From: Pictodentalium vernedei
Lineage: Eukaryota; Mollusca; Scaphopoda; Dentaliida; Dentaliidae
DNA: 64,000 bases
Reading direction: 5' to 3'
Assembly (NCBI GenBank): GCA_031216915.1
Contig: CM062296.1
Span: 65,006,148-65,070,147, forward strand
The position numbers and the translations under genes are program-made. This document shows positions 9,400 to 20,229 of this stretch, in pieces; position 1 is the first letter of the stretch, and each line of letters begins with the position of its first letter. A model generated the notes under the pieces. It was not told the DNA's origin. It worked only from the letters and a program-made list of their open reading frames with translations, and made no database searches.

Positions 9400-10477
9400 A
9401 CAGAAATATCCCCGGCGATTACGTGAGCAGGTCTTGGGTAATCAGCTCGTGCTGATGTCCCTAACAAGTGAAAATCTAATCTTTCGAGTAGTTTCACGAG
9501 AAACATTCCTTTGCCGGACGGGTACATTGTTTAATGGTAAGTGTTGAAATTGTCATTTTTTGTTTAATTTTTCTCCGTTACCCGATAGAATAAAAACCTT
9601 ACGATATGTGCTTGGCACACCACGTATGGATTCCGGCCTACATGTAAGAACGTCGTTACGCATCTCAGTGAATTTTTTACGTTAATAAAATGATTTGATA
9701 CAAACGGTTTCGAACAAGAATGTAATCAGACCGGCGAAGGTGATATTTGCTTAAAAATTTTAACTTCATCACAATTCAAATGTAATCGTGATATGAATAC
9801 TGAACACAATTTGGATAAAGTACGCGGGAAGGAATCAACGACATTTGTTAGAGTCTTTCCTGCATTCCATATGCATCACCGTAGCACGTGAATTACGGGA
9901 ATAACACTAATTCGGATCGTTAATTCCAGTCCACCCTTCTGCATAAACCAGTTTACAACAGAAATATCTCCAGCGGTTACGTCACGAGGTCTTAGGTAAT
10001 CAGCTCGTGCTGATATCCTTAACGAGTGAAAATCTAATCTGCCGAGTAGTTTCACGAGAAACATTCCTTTGCCGGACGGGTACATTTTTCTGTTTTATTG
10101 TTATCAGTTACCCGATAGAATAAAGACTTTCGATATGTGCTTGGCACACCACGTGTGGATTCCGGCCTTACGTGTACGAACGTCGTTACGCATCTCAGGG
10201 AAATGTTTACGTGAATAAGATACTTTGATACAGACGGTTTCGAACAAGAATGTATACAGACCAGCGAAGGTGATAGTTGTTTAAAAATATTAACTTCATC
10301 ACAATTCAAATTTAATCGTGGTATGAGTACTGAACACAACTTGGAGAAAGTACTCCGGAAGGGATCAACGACATTTGTTAGAGTCTCTCCTGCATTTCAC
10401 GTGCGTCACCGTAGCACGTGAGTTACGGGAATAACACCAATTGGGATCGTTGATTCAAGTCCACTCTTCTTCAACCT
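9400..10477. repeat. Tandem duplication upstream of the acyl-CoA synthetase-like gene (558-bp offset)
   Basis: Unit 1 (9400-9957) and unit 2 (9958-10477) align throughout. Both contain ACAGAAATATC, TAATCAGCTCGTGCTGAT, GAAACATTCCTTTGCCGGAC, TATGTGCTTGGCACACCACG, AACTTCATCACAATTCAAAT and TCAACGACATTTGTTAGAGT. Unit 2 has lost about 38 bp after GGACGGGTACAT. Both units carry CACGTG/GCACGTGA-like motifs near their right ends. No long reading frame is conserved between them. Confidence 0.85.
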
Positions 10478-10591
10478 GGTTGTGTTCTGTCTCATTCAGT
10501 CCCCTCCAACTCAACATTGTCCAAACAAATATCAACTTGTTCAATGTTAAAAATAATGATCCGGGTCATACACATGTTAGGTATTTCGCCA

Positions 10592-10649
10592 CCTGAGTGC
10601 TAGAATGTCCTATGTCCCATAGGGGACATAGGACATTCTAGCACTCAGG
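10592..10649. repeat. Near-perfect 58-bp palindrome
   Basis: The arm CCTGAGTGCTAGAATGTCC continues through TATGTCCC and is mirrored by GGGGACATA..GGACATTCTAGCACTCAGG with almost no loop. It lies in otherwise unassigned sequence. Confidence 0.8.
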
Positions 10650-11394
10650 CGACGATCTGTCCGCCATGTACTCTTGAGTACCGCCATTACGTGACGTACA
10701 AACTAAAAATCGCACACACAAGACGTGTCATGTGACGTTATAGGTACGGATCAACAACAGCGATCACTGCATCGCCGATCTTCGTGACAAGTTCGTGAAC
10801 TTTTTTTTATTTTGAATTTTTGTTTGAAACAAGTGTATATACTTGATGGCTCGGATAGTGAATCCACACGTATCATTCAATGAAGCAACACCAACGCCGA
10901 TCCCCTTTTCTCCAAGATGGTTGTGTCCGGATCATATGGGCCTAGGCGTTACCTTGCATGTAATTTGGACATTATTCAGTGAAGATTATTTCTGACGTTT
11001 TATGACGCTTGGTCGGATTTAACGTTATAGGGTTCAAACGAAAAAGCTGAGGTCCTGCGCAGAGCCTCAAATTCGGAAACAAAGGAAACGCAATTTTGCA
11101 ATCTATCGATCGAAGCCGGAGATGACATCATGGAAATCCGTGCATCACTCGAGCGGTTTTGCAGTCTCGTCTTGGATTTGAAGCTAAATAATTGACCGGC
11201 GCTTGTGTAATTTAGAAGAGGCTGATGCAATTAATAACAGTGAACATTTTTAACCTTATCAGTCATAGATGACAACGTTTTAAGCTCTGTTATGTTGACA
11301 ACAGTCGGATAATCTCTGTGTCGGGGTGGGGTGCTCTGCTATTGTGAGATGGATCTGGGAATTATGGAATAGCATTCTCACGTAACTTCTGCAT
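10650..11394. other. Unassigned sequence
   Basis: Mixed composition, with several short frames that have no recognisable motif. No repeat pairs were noticed within the window. Confidence 0.45.
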
Positions 11395-11396
11395 TA

Positions 11397-11710
11397 CAGT
11401 TAAAACTAGAAGTCATGCCATGAACTCTGCGCTTGTCTAGGCTTAATTGTGCGTAGGAATTGCGCGCAATTGCCATATCGAGAGGCACCCGACGCACGGC
11501 AGGTTCTCCTGGTTACTCATTGCAAACACGGGCAATGTCTCTGCCAATGGACCTCCTGGTTACCAGGAGGTCCATTGGCTGAAACAGTGCTTGTGCACAG
11601 ACTATATGTACAGAATTTGATTGCCATCCTATATTCATAACGCGTAGATTAATGTGCAGATCGACGTGCTATTTGTGTGCATTTCATGACAGAACTTCTA
11701 GTTTTAACTG
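11397..11710 (+). mobile_element. Tc1/mariner-type MITE, 314 bp, copy 2
   Basis: TA flanks at 11395-11396 and 11711-11712. The ends are CAGTTAAAACTAGAAGTC and the complement. The central hairpin is built on CCAATGGACCTCCTGG. It is more diverged than the other copies (GTCATGCCATGAA in place of GTCCTGTCATGAA). Confidence 0.88.
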
Positions 11711-11712
11711 TA

Positions 11713-12538
11713 CCTGTTTGTGTTGACTTACAGGTGTTTGTAAGTTTTTATTTGTATCAATCGCAATACGAATGTTAGGTGGAAATAGCGTAACAATTTT
11801 AAGGGAACTATTCCAAGTCGACGCGAGATAGTCAGGGTCAAAGGTTATTGTTAGCACCCGGATGTGTATCGTGCAACAAACGGTTAACAACAGTGCGGGT
11901 TATTATCACTTCATGTTTTTTAACCATTGTTCTCATTGCTATTTGTTTCACTCACTTTAGCCAATCAGAAGTCGCGTTCAATACTTAGAAGGGCCATGAC
12001 GGAAGTTTGGATTCCAAAGATTTCTCACCAGGGCAGAATGGGCGTCCAGTTGGATTCCCCTGAAGTTAGAATTCCTGAAGGCACCAGTCGAAACATTTTC
12101 CACCTATCGAAGTGGAATAGTTATTAGAAGTCCCCAGACGGGCACCTTCCCCCTATTCATGACCCCGTATCGAGAACCCTGTTAATTGGAGAACAAGTTG
12201 CGCCGACACAATTATTCTTTCTTGTCCACAAAAATGAGCCACTATACAAATATTGACTTTCCTTGAGATTGATACGAGGAATTATCAACCCGCGAAACGT
12301 AATATTCACAAAGACCGCAGCGAAATCAATTTTTGTTTTATTATTATAACAGAAAAATCGTTTGCCAATTTTTTGATTTATTACCTAGTTTTCGAAGAAA
12401 AAATATATCATATTCTTATGCAACAAAATAAATTTAATTTCAACATATATATATAAGAAGCAATGTGCATTAACTTATTTCTTTTTCTGTCATATAAATA
12501 TTTAAAAAAAGTTACAAATGCTCATTAAATTATTTATA
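11713..12538. other. Unassigned AT-rich sequence
   Basis: No recognisable gene. The 66-residue frame at 11927-12127 and the 67-residue frame at 12253-12456 have no domain signatures. The region becomes very AT-rich after 12300. Confidence 0.45.
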
Positions 12539-12610
12539 TATTTACTGGGATGAACGACACTTTCAACTACAATTGTCAGATCTTGTTTGACAGTTTTACA
12601 GTTCAAAAAG
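12538..12610 (-). repeat. SINE-like fragment
   Basis: The sequence TTTACTGGGATGAACGACACTTTCAACT, here abbreviated to its core GAACGACACTTT, followed by ATTGTCAG and GACAGTTTTAC, matches the tail side of the SINE-like copy at 17700-17760. Only this short piece remains. Confidence 0.4.
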
Positions 12611-13014
12611 CGAGGGTAGTTACTGTTATAGCATAGCTCTAATAAGTACAAAAGGAAACTCTTTTAATAAAGGTTTCATTAAAATATACAGACATAGGGC
12701 CATAACAAATCAATACCTAGATTATCATCGGAATTTATTTTAAATTGGGACGAAAGGGAAGATTTTATTTCTTCCTATTTATTTTCTGTGAAACAAACGT
12801 TGAGAAAAAACAGGCCCTCCATGTGTGTATATATGCATGCAATAACTGGCAGTGTGCTAAATTATTCTCTGTCGTCATAATTTGTTCATTTGTTTTTGCC
12901 ATGTTCCAATTCATGGAGGCGTGCCTGTGGGCATTTTAACAAGTCAAATCCATACGTACGAAATACATAGATAATATGAAACACGTAGATAGAATGTGAT
13001 GCTTTTAAGTTGCG
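12611..13014. other. Unassigned sequence
   Basis: AT-rich, with a 64-residue hydrophobic and Cys-containing frame (12745-12939) that lacks recognisable family features. Nothing else noted. Confidence 0.4.
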
Positions 13015-13016
13015 TA

Positions 13017-13330
13017 CAGTTAAAACTAGAAGTCCTGTCATGAAAGACGCACAAATAGCACGTTGATATGCGCGTTAATGTGCGCGTTATGGCCCAAGTA
13101 AAGCTATCAAATTCTGAACATATGGCCTGTGCACAAGCAATGTTTCAGCCAATGGACCCTCGGGTAACCCGGAGGTCCATTGGCAGAAACATTGCATGTG
13201 TTTGCTATGAGTAACCAGGAGAACCTGTCGTGCTTTGGATGCCATTCGATATGGCAATTGCGCGCAATTCCAACGCGCAATTAAGCCTACATAAGCACAC
13301 TATTCGTGACAGGACTTCTAGTTTTAACTG
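13017..13330 (-). mobile_element. Tc1/mariner-type MITE, 314 bp, copy 3
   Basis: TA flanks at 13015-13016 and 13331-13332; ends CAGTTAAAACTAGAAGTCC and the complement. Same orientation as the copy at 3638-3951 and very similar to it, including GCACAAATAGCACGTTGATA after the left repeat. Central hairpin present. Confidence 0.9.
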
Positions 13331-13589
13331 TAACCTGCACTCCAGAATATAGCGCAAACCAACTTCACGTGTTAATGAAGTAATGGCATTAATAAATAGT
13401 AATTATGGGTAGCAATATATTGTTCACTTATTTAAAACAAACTATAATTACACTTTCTATGAACTTCGGGCAAACCGAGGAAATACTTAAATTTTCAGAA
13501 GGCGAGCAGCCGGCAAATCGAGTCAACCGTTCTGCAGTTCGAAAGGCAAGGGCAGTCTGGGATACTACTATAAGAAATGTGCCCCGTTA

Positions 13590-13742
13590 ACGAATTGTAC
13601 GACCTAGCACACTACACCATAGTGCCCCAATACACACAGTCGGGATTGACTGGCTCCAGAACACTACGCGGATGACGCTGGTCAGGATCTAACTTACAGC
13701 CTTTCAATCTGAAGTGCAATGCATTAACCAATGAGCTAATAT
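13590..13742 (-). repeat. tRNA-derived SINE, minus orientation
   Basis: On the minus strand 13738-13728 reads TAGCTCATTGG, close to the RNA polymerase III A box, and 13694-13684 reads AGTTAGATCCT, resembling the B box, with tRNA-like spacing. The body to the left contains CCCGACTGTGTGTATTGGGG, also seen in part near 4510-4545. It is a SINE head rather than a working tRNA gene, because no proper acceptor or T-stem pairing is visible. Confidence 0.5.
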
Positions 13743-13805
13743 AGGAACTCGCAAATTAAAATGCATGTGGGTGTTCCAAATGTCCGAAATAATTTTTTCA
13801 TTTAC

Positions 13806-13970
13806 ACAGTTCCTGACTGGAATTTGTAATAGCCTTCGCGTATGGGTAGATGTCACACAATCCCTGACTGGAATTTGTAATAGCCTTCGCATATGTGTAG
13901 ATGTATGTTGTTATTTTAGTGACAGAATTTGAAATAGCCTTCGCGTATGTGTAGATGTATATTCTTGCTA
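13806..13970. repeat. Three tandem units of about 51-60 bp
   Basis: The core GGAATTTGTAATAGCCTTCG, then CRTATGTGTAGATGT, occurs three times (near 13819, 13870 and 13926). The third copy is diverged (AGAATTTGAAATAGCCTTCG). Confidence 0.7.
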
Positions 13971-14097
13971 TGGTGACAAAGAGATTCTTCTAATCATTGA
14001 TCTCTGTATAACTAAATTGGTGGAACGTTCATTTGTCACAAAGAGAAAAGTGTTCCAGCTTCTGCCATCGTGTGCATGACATCTAATATTATAGGTT

Positions 14098-14234
14098 ATT
14101 GTGGTGAATTGACGGTAATATTATCTGAGGTTTGCGGCTGGGAGCTTATGTTCAACCGAGACCCGAAGCGTTGAGGTTGAACATGCGCTCCGAGCCGCAA
14201 ACCTCAGACCATGTTACCGTCAATTCATCACAAT
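14098..14234. repeat. 137-bp palindrome (MITE-like)
   Basis: The left arm ATTGTGGTGAATTGACGGTA, then TCTGAGGTTTGCGGCT and ATGTTCAACC, is mirrored by GGTTGAACAT, AGCCGCAAACCTCAGA and TACCGTCAATTCATCACAAT. Arms are about 65 bp with a few mismatches. Confidence 0.75.
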
Positions 14235-14289
14235 GACGCATATGTACCAATAGACACTACCCATAGCCCAAAACCTACATCCTGAAACA

Positions 14290-14391
14290 CGAGAGGCTTA
14301 TTTACTAAACTTGTGATCGTTAAAAGTTGCCTTGTTCAAGGTAACTTTTAACGATCACTGGTTTAGTAAATAAACCTCTCGTATATCCACG
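14290..14391. repeat. 102-bp palindrome (MITE-like)
   Basis: CGAGAGGCTTATTTACTAAA and GTGATCGTTAAAAGTTGCC on the left are matched by GGTAACTTTTAACGATCAC and TTTAGTAAATAAACCTCTCG on the right, with a loop of a few bases. It is well preserved, so it is either recent or under constraint. Confidence 0.8.
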
Positions 14392-14644
14392 ACGGCACTG
14401 GATAAATAATCAATAAACCAGATAAACTCATTCCATCTTAGTTCAAATCGTAAATCGGTTTGTAATTTAAACAACACTTCATCCGGAACACCGTCTCCTG
14501 CACACGTGAAACATCCAGAAAAATGAAGCGGCTTGTTAGAGATGGGTGGTTTTGATTTTGCAGATTCGGTTCGGTTCGGTTTCAGGAAAAAAAACAAACT
14601 CGGCTTTGGCTCGATTTTTCTCTGTGTTAAGAAGAGAGAGTAAA

Positions 14645-15502
14645 CTAGAGAAACAAAATTTATTGCATCTGATAAATTCAAGTCTGTATAAATGGGATAA
14701 AGCATCAGAAATAATAAACAAAATAAAAAGGGAATTTATGGAGGCTTAATATTGGGGGTGAAATATTTTTAAAGAAATTAGAAATAGGTTTTCGTTATTA
14801 GTATTTAAAGATATTCATACTGAAATCAGATAAATGTTTCCAAGAAGTCAGAAAACAATATGTGCACAGCATTCAAAAGGTTCGATAAAGGAATAAGAGA
14901 TGGACATTTGTTGCTCTGCAAGTTATTTTAATGATGTTTAGAGCAGTAATGTGAGTATGGAAAGGGTTTACATTATTCTTTCATTAACAAAATCTTTGGA
15001 ACCCACATTGATGTCCTGAGATGGTTAAAAACACTGAACTGAATAATTTATACTTTATTTCCTTGCAAAGCAAAGGGTTTCTCTCAACTTAGTTCGAGGA
15101 ACTGTTTATAATAGCAAGATAACATTCAATGTTTGACAGCTGTCTCCACTTCTGTTCACATTTCTCCAGTATGAATAAATACAACATAGTATTGCTTGGG
15201 GATAATTTACTGTTACAGGAAATTAGAGGCTGCAAAACCCCTGTAGCCGACTGTGCCACACGCAAGGGTTCTAGCGACCTGGAAAACATAGAGTGCCGGG
15301 AACTTGTGACTGTCTGTCAGTATCCAACAATCAGAGAGATAAGAGATAGGACGATTCGTTTTCGAGTTATCGTGCGGACAAGGAAGTACTTTGAAGACAG
15401 AAAACAGGAGAAGAAGAAGGAGAAGAAGCAGAGGAAAAAGAAGAAAAAACTAAAATAAAAAGAAACCGTAAAAAACAATAGTCTGCTTGTTTCACACAGA
15501 CT
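14645..15502 (-). mobile_element. Helentron-like element (a), inverted, without core array
   Basis: Read on the minus strand, the head hairpin (15502-15480; AGTCTGTGTG arm, one mutated arm) is followed by a CTT-rich tract (15455-15395). Next come the GTCCGCACGATAACTC..AACGAATCG region and a degenerate body. The tail ends in a hairpin-like TTTATCAGATGCAATAAA, a 10-base spacer and CTAG (14648-14645), followed by T. It lacks the roughly 237-bp core repeats seen in the other three copies. Polybasic reading frames here are shadows of the CTT tract. Confidence 0.6.
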
Positions 15503-15505
15503 AAT

Positions 15506-16057
15506 GACACTTAAGGCTCCTTAACTTGGAAAAAACACCACAATAGTATATACGACACAACTCAACAGAAAAGCCTTATCTGTATTGGGTTCATGTTAAA
15601 TTCACTTTGGGTTCTAGGGGTTCAGCTGCTAAGCCTATTTAGTCAGTAAACACATAAATCCAGGTAACAAATGAATAAAACTATGTTGTTTTCTTATTAT
15701 CACATCTTCTACCTTATTGACTCGTCCAAAGGACGTGTCAATAAAGGAGAACATATGACAATGAGAACACGTCGTTTTTGCCCGTTTCAGGAGAGACATT
15801 CCCTCCCAGGTAGATAGTTTGATCAGTTTGTACACAAACTCTGTAAAATCGTCCGATGGGTGTTTGCTGGGTCTTGCCGTTCGGTTTTCCGGGATGTTGC
15901 AAAAAAAAAAAAACGGAACCGAGCCAGAAAACCGACAAACCGCCCAGCCCTCATGTCCCCCACAAATGTTTCTTCGAAATCGACGCATACGCGCCGAGGA
16001 TGAGAATTTCCACTCACAAACTGGGTCCTGTGACTCGCTAAACAAAGCCGATACAAA
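15506..16057. other. Unassigned sequence between two Helentron-like elements
   Basis: No convincing gene is visible. A poly-A run at 15901-15913 lies in a segment rich in ACCGAGCC/CGGTTTTCC, which is vaguely like the CGGTTCGGTTTC motif near 14565. Overlapping frames on both strands carry no recognisable domain. Confidence 0.35.
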
Positions 16058-16960
16058 CTAGAGAAACAGAATTTACTGCATCCAGTAGATTTAAGTCTCT
16101 GTGAAAAGGGTTAAAGTATCAGGAAAAAACTATATAGAAAACAGCTTTATGGAGGCTTATTTACGGGAGTAAAACAGTTTTAAACTAAAGAAACAAAATT
16201 TACTGCACCAGTAAATTTAAATCTGTGTGGAAAGGGTTAAAGTATCAGGAAAAAACTATATAGAAAGAGAATTTATAGAGGCTTATTTTCGGGAGTAAAG
16301 TGTTTTTCATACAAATCAGAAACGGATTTTCATTGGCAGTATTTACAGATAGTCATACAGGAATCAGAACAATTTTTATAAGAAACAAGAAAAGGCATAT
16401 ATGTGCACAGCATTTAAAGGATTCGATCAAGGAATCAGAGATTGACATCAGTGGCCCTGCCAATTATTTGAATGATGAGATATATGGATAATCTTCTGAA
16501 TTGCATTAGTTGTCATAAAACACAATTCCTAATAGTTTAGAAAAATATGTGCTTAATTCTCGCATTGAGGTGGTCCACATTTTAAATCACCAGAAGTTTT
16601 CAGTCATTCGGTGTTGGACCCATGTCTATAGGTCAAACCGAACCTGAAGAATAGGCGTAACCCACTTTAAAAATACTGGCTCCACCAACTCCGGATCTGA
16701 CATATTTATAGATGATAGCAACTATTCACATTACCATGAAAATGTTAAGGAACATGATACCTCTGGAAAATATATTGCGAGTAAAAGAATTCGGTTGGAA
16801 TGTAGACGTAAACGGCCCCCAAGAGCCCATGCGTATGGAGAGTAACGTTGTGAGAACAGAAAGTGTTATCATTATTCCTGCATTGTGAACGTAAATATTT
16901 GGGGACCCATATTAAGATACTGAGAGGGTTAAAATAATCCATTTAAATACTCCATTTTAA

Positions 16961-17096
16961 CCCTTTAAAAAGGAGCTCATTCCAATGAGAGGTCATCAGC
17001 AATGTTCTTCAGGCAAGAATGAAAAAATAATGGAAACTGAATGGAAATTTCAGTGAATAACGCAGACTGGTTTTCGCCCTTATGTTTGGTAAAGGG
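16961..17096. mobile_element. Degenerate piggyBac-type MITE
   Basis: TTAA at 16957-16960, and TTAC in place of TTAA at 17097-17100. The ends are CCCTTTAAAA and GGTAAAGGG. The interior retains GGAGCTCATTCCAATGAGAG and GGTCATCAGCAATG, which resemble half of the subfamily 1 palindrome. It is shortened and lies within Helentron-like element (b). Confidence 0.55.
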
Positions 17097-17689
17097 TTAC
17101 GAACGCCTTATATTGGAAGGTACACCTGGAAAGGGGTCGTATTCCATGTAGAATTAAATGTTACAGAAAGGAAAGCATAGAAACATTATGTAGCCATGAG
17201 TTATACGAAGGGTGTTTGCACTAACACTGAATTATTAAGAGGGTTAAAAACAGACCATTCAAATATTCCATTTCATTACTTTATAATTGTGATAGGTGTT
17301 TTGAGAAAGCCACACACCACTCCATACCGCGACCTGTTGATCCTGAGTTATGATTGAGAATAAATAAATTTTAAAAATTTTAAAAATGCTTTGCAATCTG
17401 AAGCTTTCTTTTTTTCAACATAGTTAATTTCGTTACATGATATTAAATAAATATACAATACTATTCGACGTAAAATTTACCGCATCCCTCCGATCTCTTT
17501 GTCTATGAGAGATTCTATCAAGTTTTAAATAATGGCTATTGACTTCAGTGAACTCATTTGCAAGTACAGTCTATCAGTATAACAAAACATTAAGATAGGA
17601 TTTATTTTATTAGGTTATCGTGTTGACAAACAGTGCACAGAGGACACAAATATTACAGCCACACCACCAAGGCATGCCTTCTATTAATG

Positions 17690-18045
17690 TTATTCATTTA
17701 TTTATTGGGTTTAACGACACTTTTGACAGCCATTGTCACCTTGTGACGGACAGTTTTACGGGAGGAGGAAGTTGGAGTACCATGAGAGAACCACCGAGCA
17801 ATGGCGACCAACTGTCAGGCTCCCCAGCAGACTAACTCCACACAAGCAGGGTTAGCATTGGTTGAAAACAAGTACACCATCGACGTGCAGTACGAGTTAG
17901 TGCACAATGCCACCATGCCCCAACGTAGGCAGTGGGGACGAAGTATGCCAAGGACACACAACAGGGGTGCCGCAGCTGGTATTCGGACCGAGGACATCTC
18001 GGTTTGAAGCCTTCACCTCTACCTACTGAGCCACGGTGTCCCTTC
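17690..18045 (-). repeat. tRNA-derived SINE, minus orientation, near-complete head
   Basis: Minus-strand 18033-18022 is TGGCTCAGTAGG, a perfect match to the polymerase III A box (TRGCNNAGYNGG). Minus-strand 17989-17978 is GGTCCGAATACC, two differences from the B box. The body ends to the left with GTCGTTAAACCCAATAAATA and a short AAT-rich tail. Related pieces lie at 4315, 12538 and possibly 45276. Confidence 0.65.
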
Positions 18046-19129
18046 TATGAATGTAATTGGAATACTTTGAAGGCTTATTTACGGGGATGAAAGAGTTTTA
18101 AAGAAATCAGAAAAAATAATTTCGTTAACAGTATTTAAAGATATTCATTCAGGAATCGCATCAATTTTCAAGAAACCAGAAAAGGCATATATGCGAAGAC
18201 CGAAAAGGGTTCAATCAAGGGAATACATTGGGGAGGGGGGCAAAATGTGTTTGCCGGCAATTCTGAAAAGTTCACTCAATGAACCCAAGGTGACCTCAGC
18301 GGCCTTAATCCATATTTTGACCCCCACTGAGGGTCGACTCATTTGTTGTTGGACCCAGGTTCATTCATCATACCATACTTGAGATGAGTGTGTCCACTTT
18401 CAAAATATTTGGCCACGCCCATTTTTTTCATGTAAAAATGCATGTATGGATTTTGGGAATGCATTAGGGGGTTCAAGAATGTAGTTTCCAGCAATTCCGA
18501 AAATGCACTCAATGACCCCTGGGTGACCTCAGTGACCTTGACCCAGATTTTGAATCTCCATCGAGTGTCGACTCATTTGGTGTTGATCCCAGGTCCACAC
18601 ATCATACCGAGCTTGAGATATAAGCGTGACCCACTTTCAAAATATTTGGCCACGCCCACTTTTTTCGTGTAAAAGTGCATGTATGATCTTCGGGAAAACA
18701 TTTTGGGGTCCAAAAATGTGATTTCCAGCAATTCTGAAAAATGCACTCATTGACCCCTCGGTAACCTCAGTGACGTTGACCCATATTTTGAATCTTCATC
18801 GAGTCTCGTCTCATGTGGTGCTGGTCCCAGGTCCAAACGTCATACCATACCTGAGGTATGGGCTTGACCCACATTCATAACACCTCTACGGCACCCCTAA
18901 TGTCCGAGAATCTGACAAAACAAAGCTGGGCGAGGATTTGTGACTGTCTATCAGCCTGTCAAATATCAGTGAGATGGGACAATTCGTTTTCGAGTTATCG
19001 TGCGGACAAAGAAGCACAAAGAAGAAAGAAGACAGGAGAAAAAGAAAAAGAAAAAAGAAGAAGAAAAAGAGAAAAAAAAAGAAAAAGAAACCATACAAAA
19101 ACAATAATCTGTGTGTTTCACACAGACTA

Positions 19130-19911
19130 AAAAAACCACACTCAACGAAATCCCGTTTCAACTCACACGCAGTACAGAAACGCACACATGGTGCAGATCT
19201 TTCAGCGTTAATCGTTGGAACATTTCCCAACGAATTCTTCCGAATTTGTCTCAAGCAAATCAAATTGAGTGCAGAATATTATTGACTAAAATACAAAGCA
19301 ACGGCAGCGAAGAGCCGGACAATCTTCATATGGACCGGAGACAACAGTCAGCACAAATTGTATTTATAATCTCAGTTTGTATTATTCACACGTGTCATTC
19401 AATGTTGGTAAAAAGAATAATATACCTACAACTATTTCTTATTTCATACCTTAATTTTATGTTCAGCACGGGTAGGGTGAATCGCTACCTAACCACCTTA
19501 ATTTTATTTACAGCACGTGGAGGGTGAAATGCTTCCTAACCAAGTGTATGAAAAGAATATTCCGGAGGGAGTGTGACCAGTGCACTCTATTTTTGTATTA
19601 ACAAATGCACCAGCGTAGTCTGGGCCATAGTGCTGACAAATCTCAAATTTTAGTTTATGGTCTGCATGAAGGATCAGCTAACATTGCATGAAAAAGAAAT
19701 ATACACATTTTTGGAGAATATTATCAGCTACCCCAATAATGAAGTTAAACTAAATCCAACCACCAGCCAAGATAGCTTCCATAAACTCGCCCCTCCTGAA
19801 AAATAAATCGCATACGTTATTAATTAGTTAGGATTTTCTTTCGCAGAATTGCCCATCAAGATTGACGGATATGAATTCAAAATAGGCTGATATGACGCCG
19901 ATCTCGGCTGA
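19130..19911. other. Unassigned sequence
   Basis: A local direct repeat, ACCTTAATTTTA.GTTCAGCACG and ACCACCTTAATTTTATTTACAGCACG (19449-19517), is the only structure noticed. Reading frames have no recognisable motif. Confidence 0.4.
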
Positions 19912-19913
19912 TA

Positions 19914-20227
19914 CAGTTAAAACTAGAAGTTCTTGTCACGAAATGTGTACTTGTCTAGGCTTAATTGCGCGTAGGAATTGCGTGCATTTGCAATATCGAA
20001 TGACATCCAAAGCACGGCAAGTTCTCATGGTTACTCATAGCAAACGAAGGCAATGTTTCAGCCAATGGACCTCCGGTTTACCCGGAGGTCCATTGGCTGA
20101 AACATTGCTTGTGCACAGGCCATGTGTACAGAATTTGATAGCCTTACCATGGTCATACGCGTAGATTAACGCGCAGATCGACGTACTATTGGTGCGCATT
20201 TCATGACAGGACTTCTAGTTTTAACTG
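19914..20227 (+). mobile_element. Tc1/mariner-type MITE, 314 bp, copy 4
   Basis: TA flanks at 19912-19913 and 20228-20229; ends CAGTTAAAACTAGAAGTTC and the complement. The central hairpin is made from GCCAATGGACCTCCGG and its complement. The 90-residue frame across it is a shadow. Confidence 0.9.
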
Positions 20228-20229
20228 TA

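Larger units (their letters stand above)
16058..19129 (-). mobile_element. Helentron-like element (b), inverted, with degraded core and nested insertions
   Basis: The head (right) has the AGTCTGTGTG/CACACAGATT hairpin at 19129-19105, then a CTT-rich tract and the GTCCGCACGATAACTC region. Three core repeats lie at about 18225-18870 and a decayed one near 16560-16700. The tail (left) has CTAG at 16061-16058 and a second tail copy about 127 bp further in (16185). Nested inside are a degenerate TTAA-type element (16961-17096) and a SINE (17690-18045). It may be a composite of two copies. Confidence 0.6.

Noticed and set aside
13680..13742. Functional tRNA gene
   Set aside because: A- and B-box-like motifs are present but the cloverleaf stems do not pair properly. 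It fits the head of a SINE. The same holds for 17970-18045.
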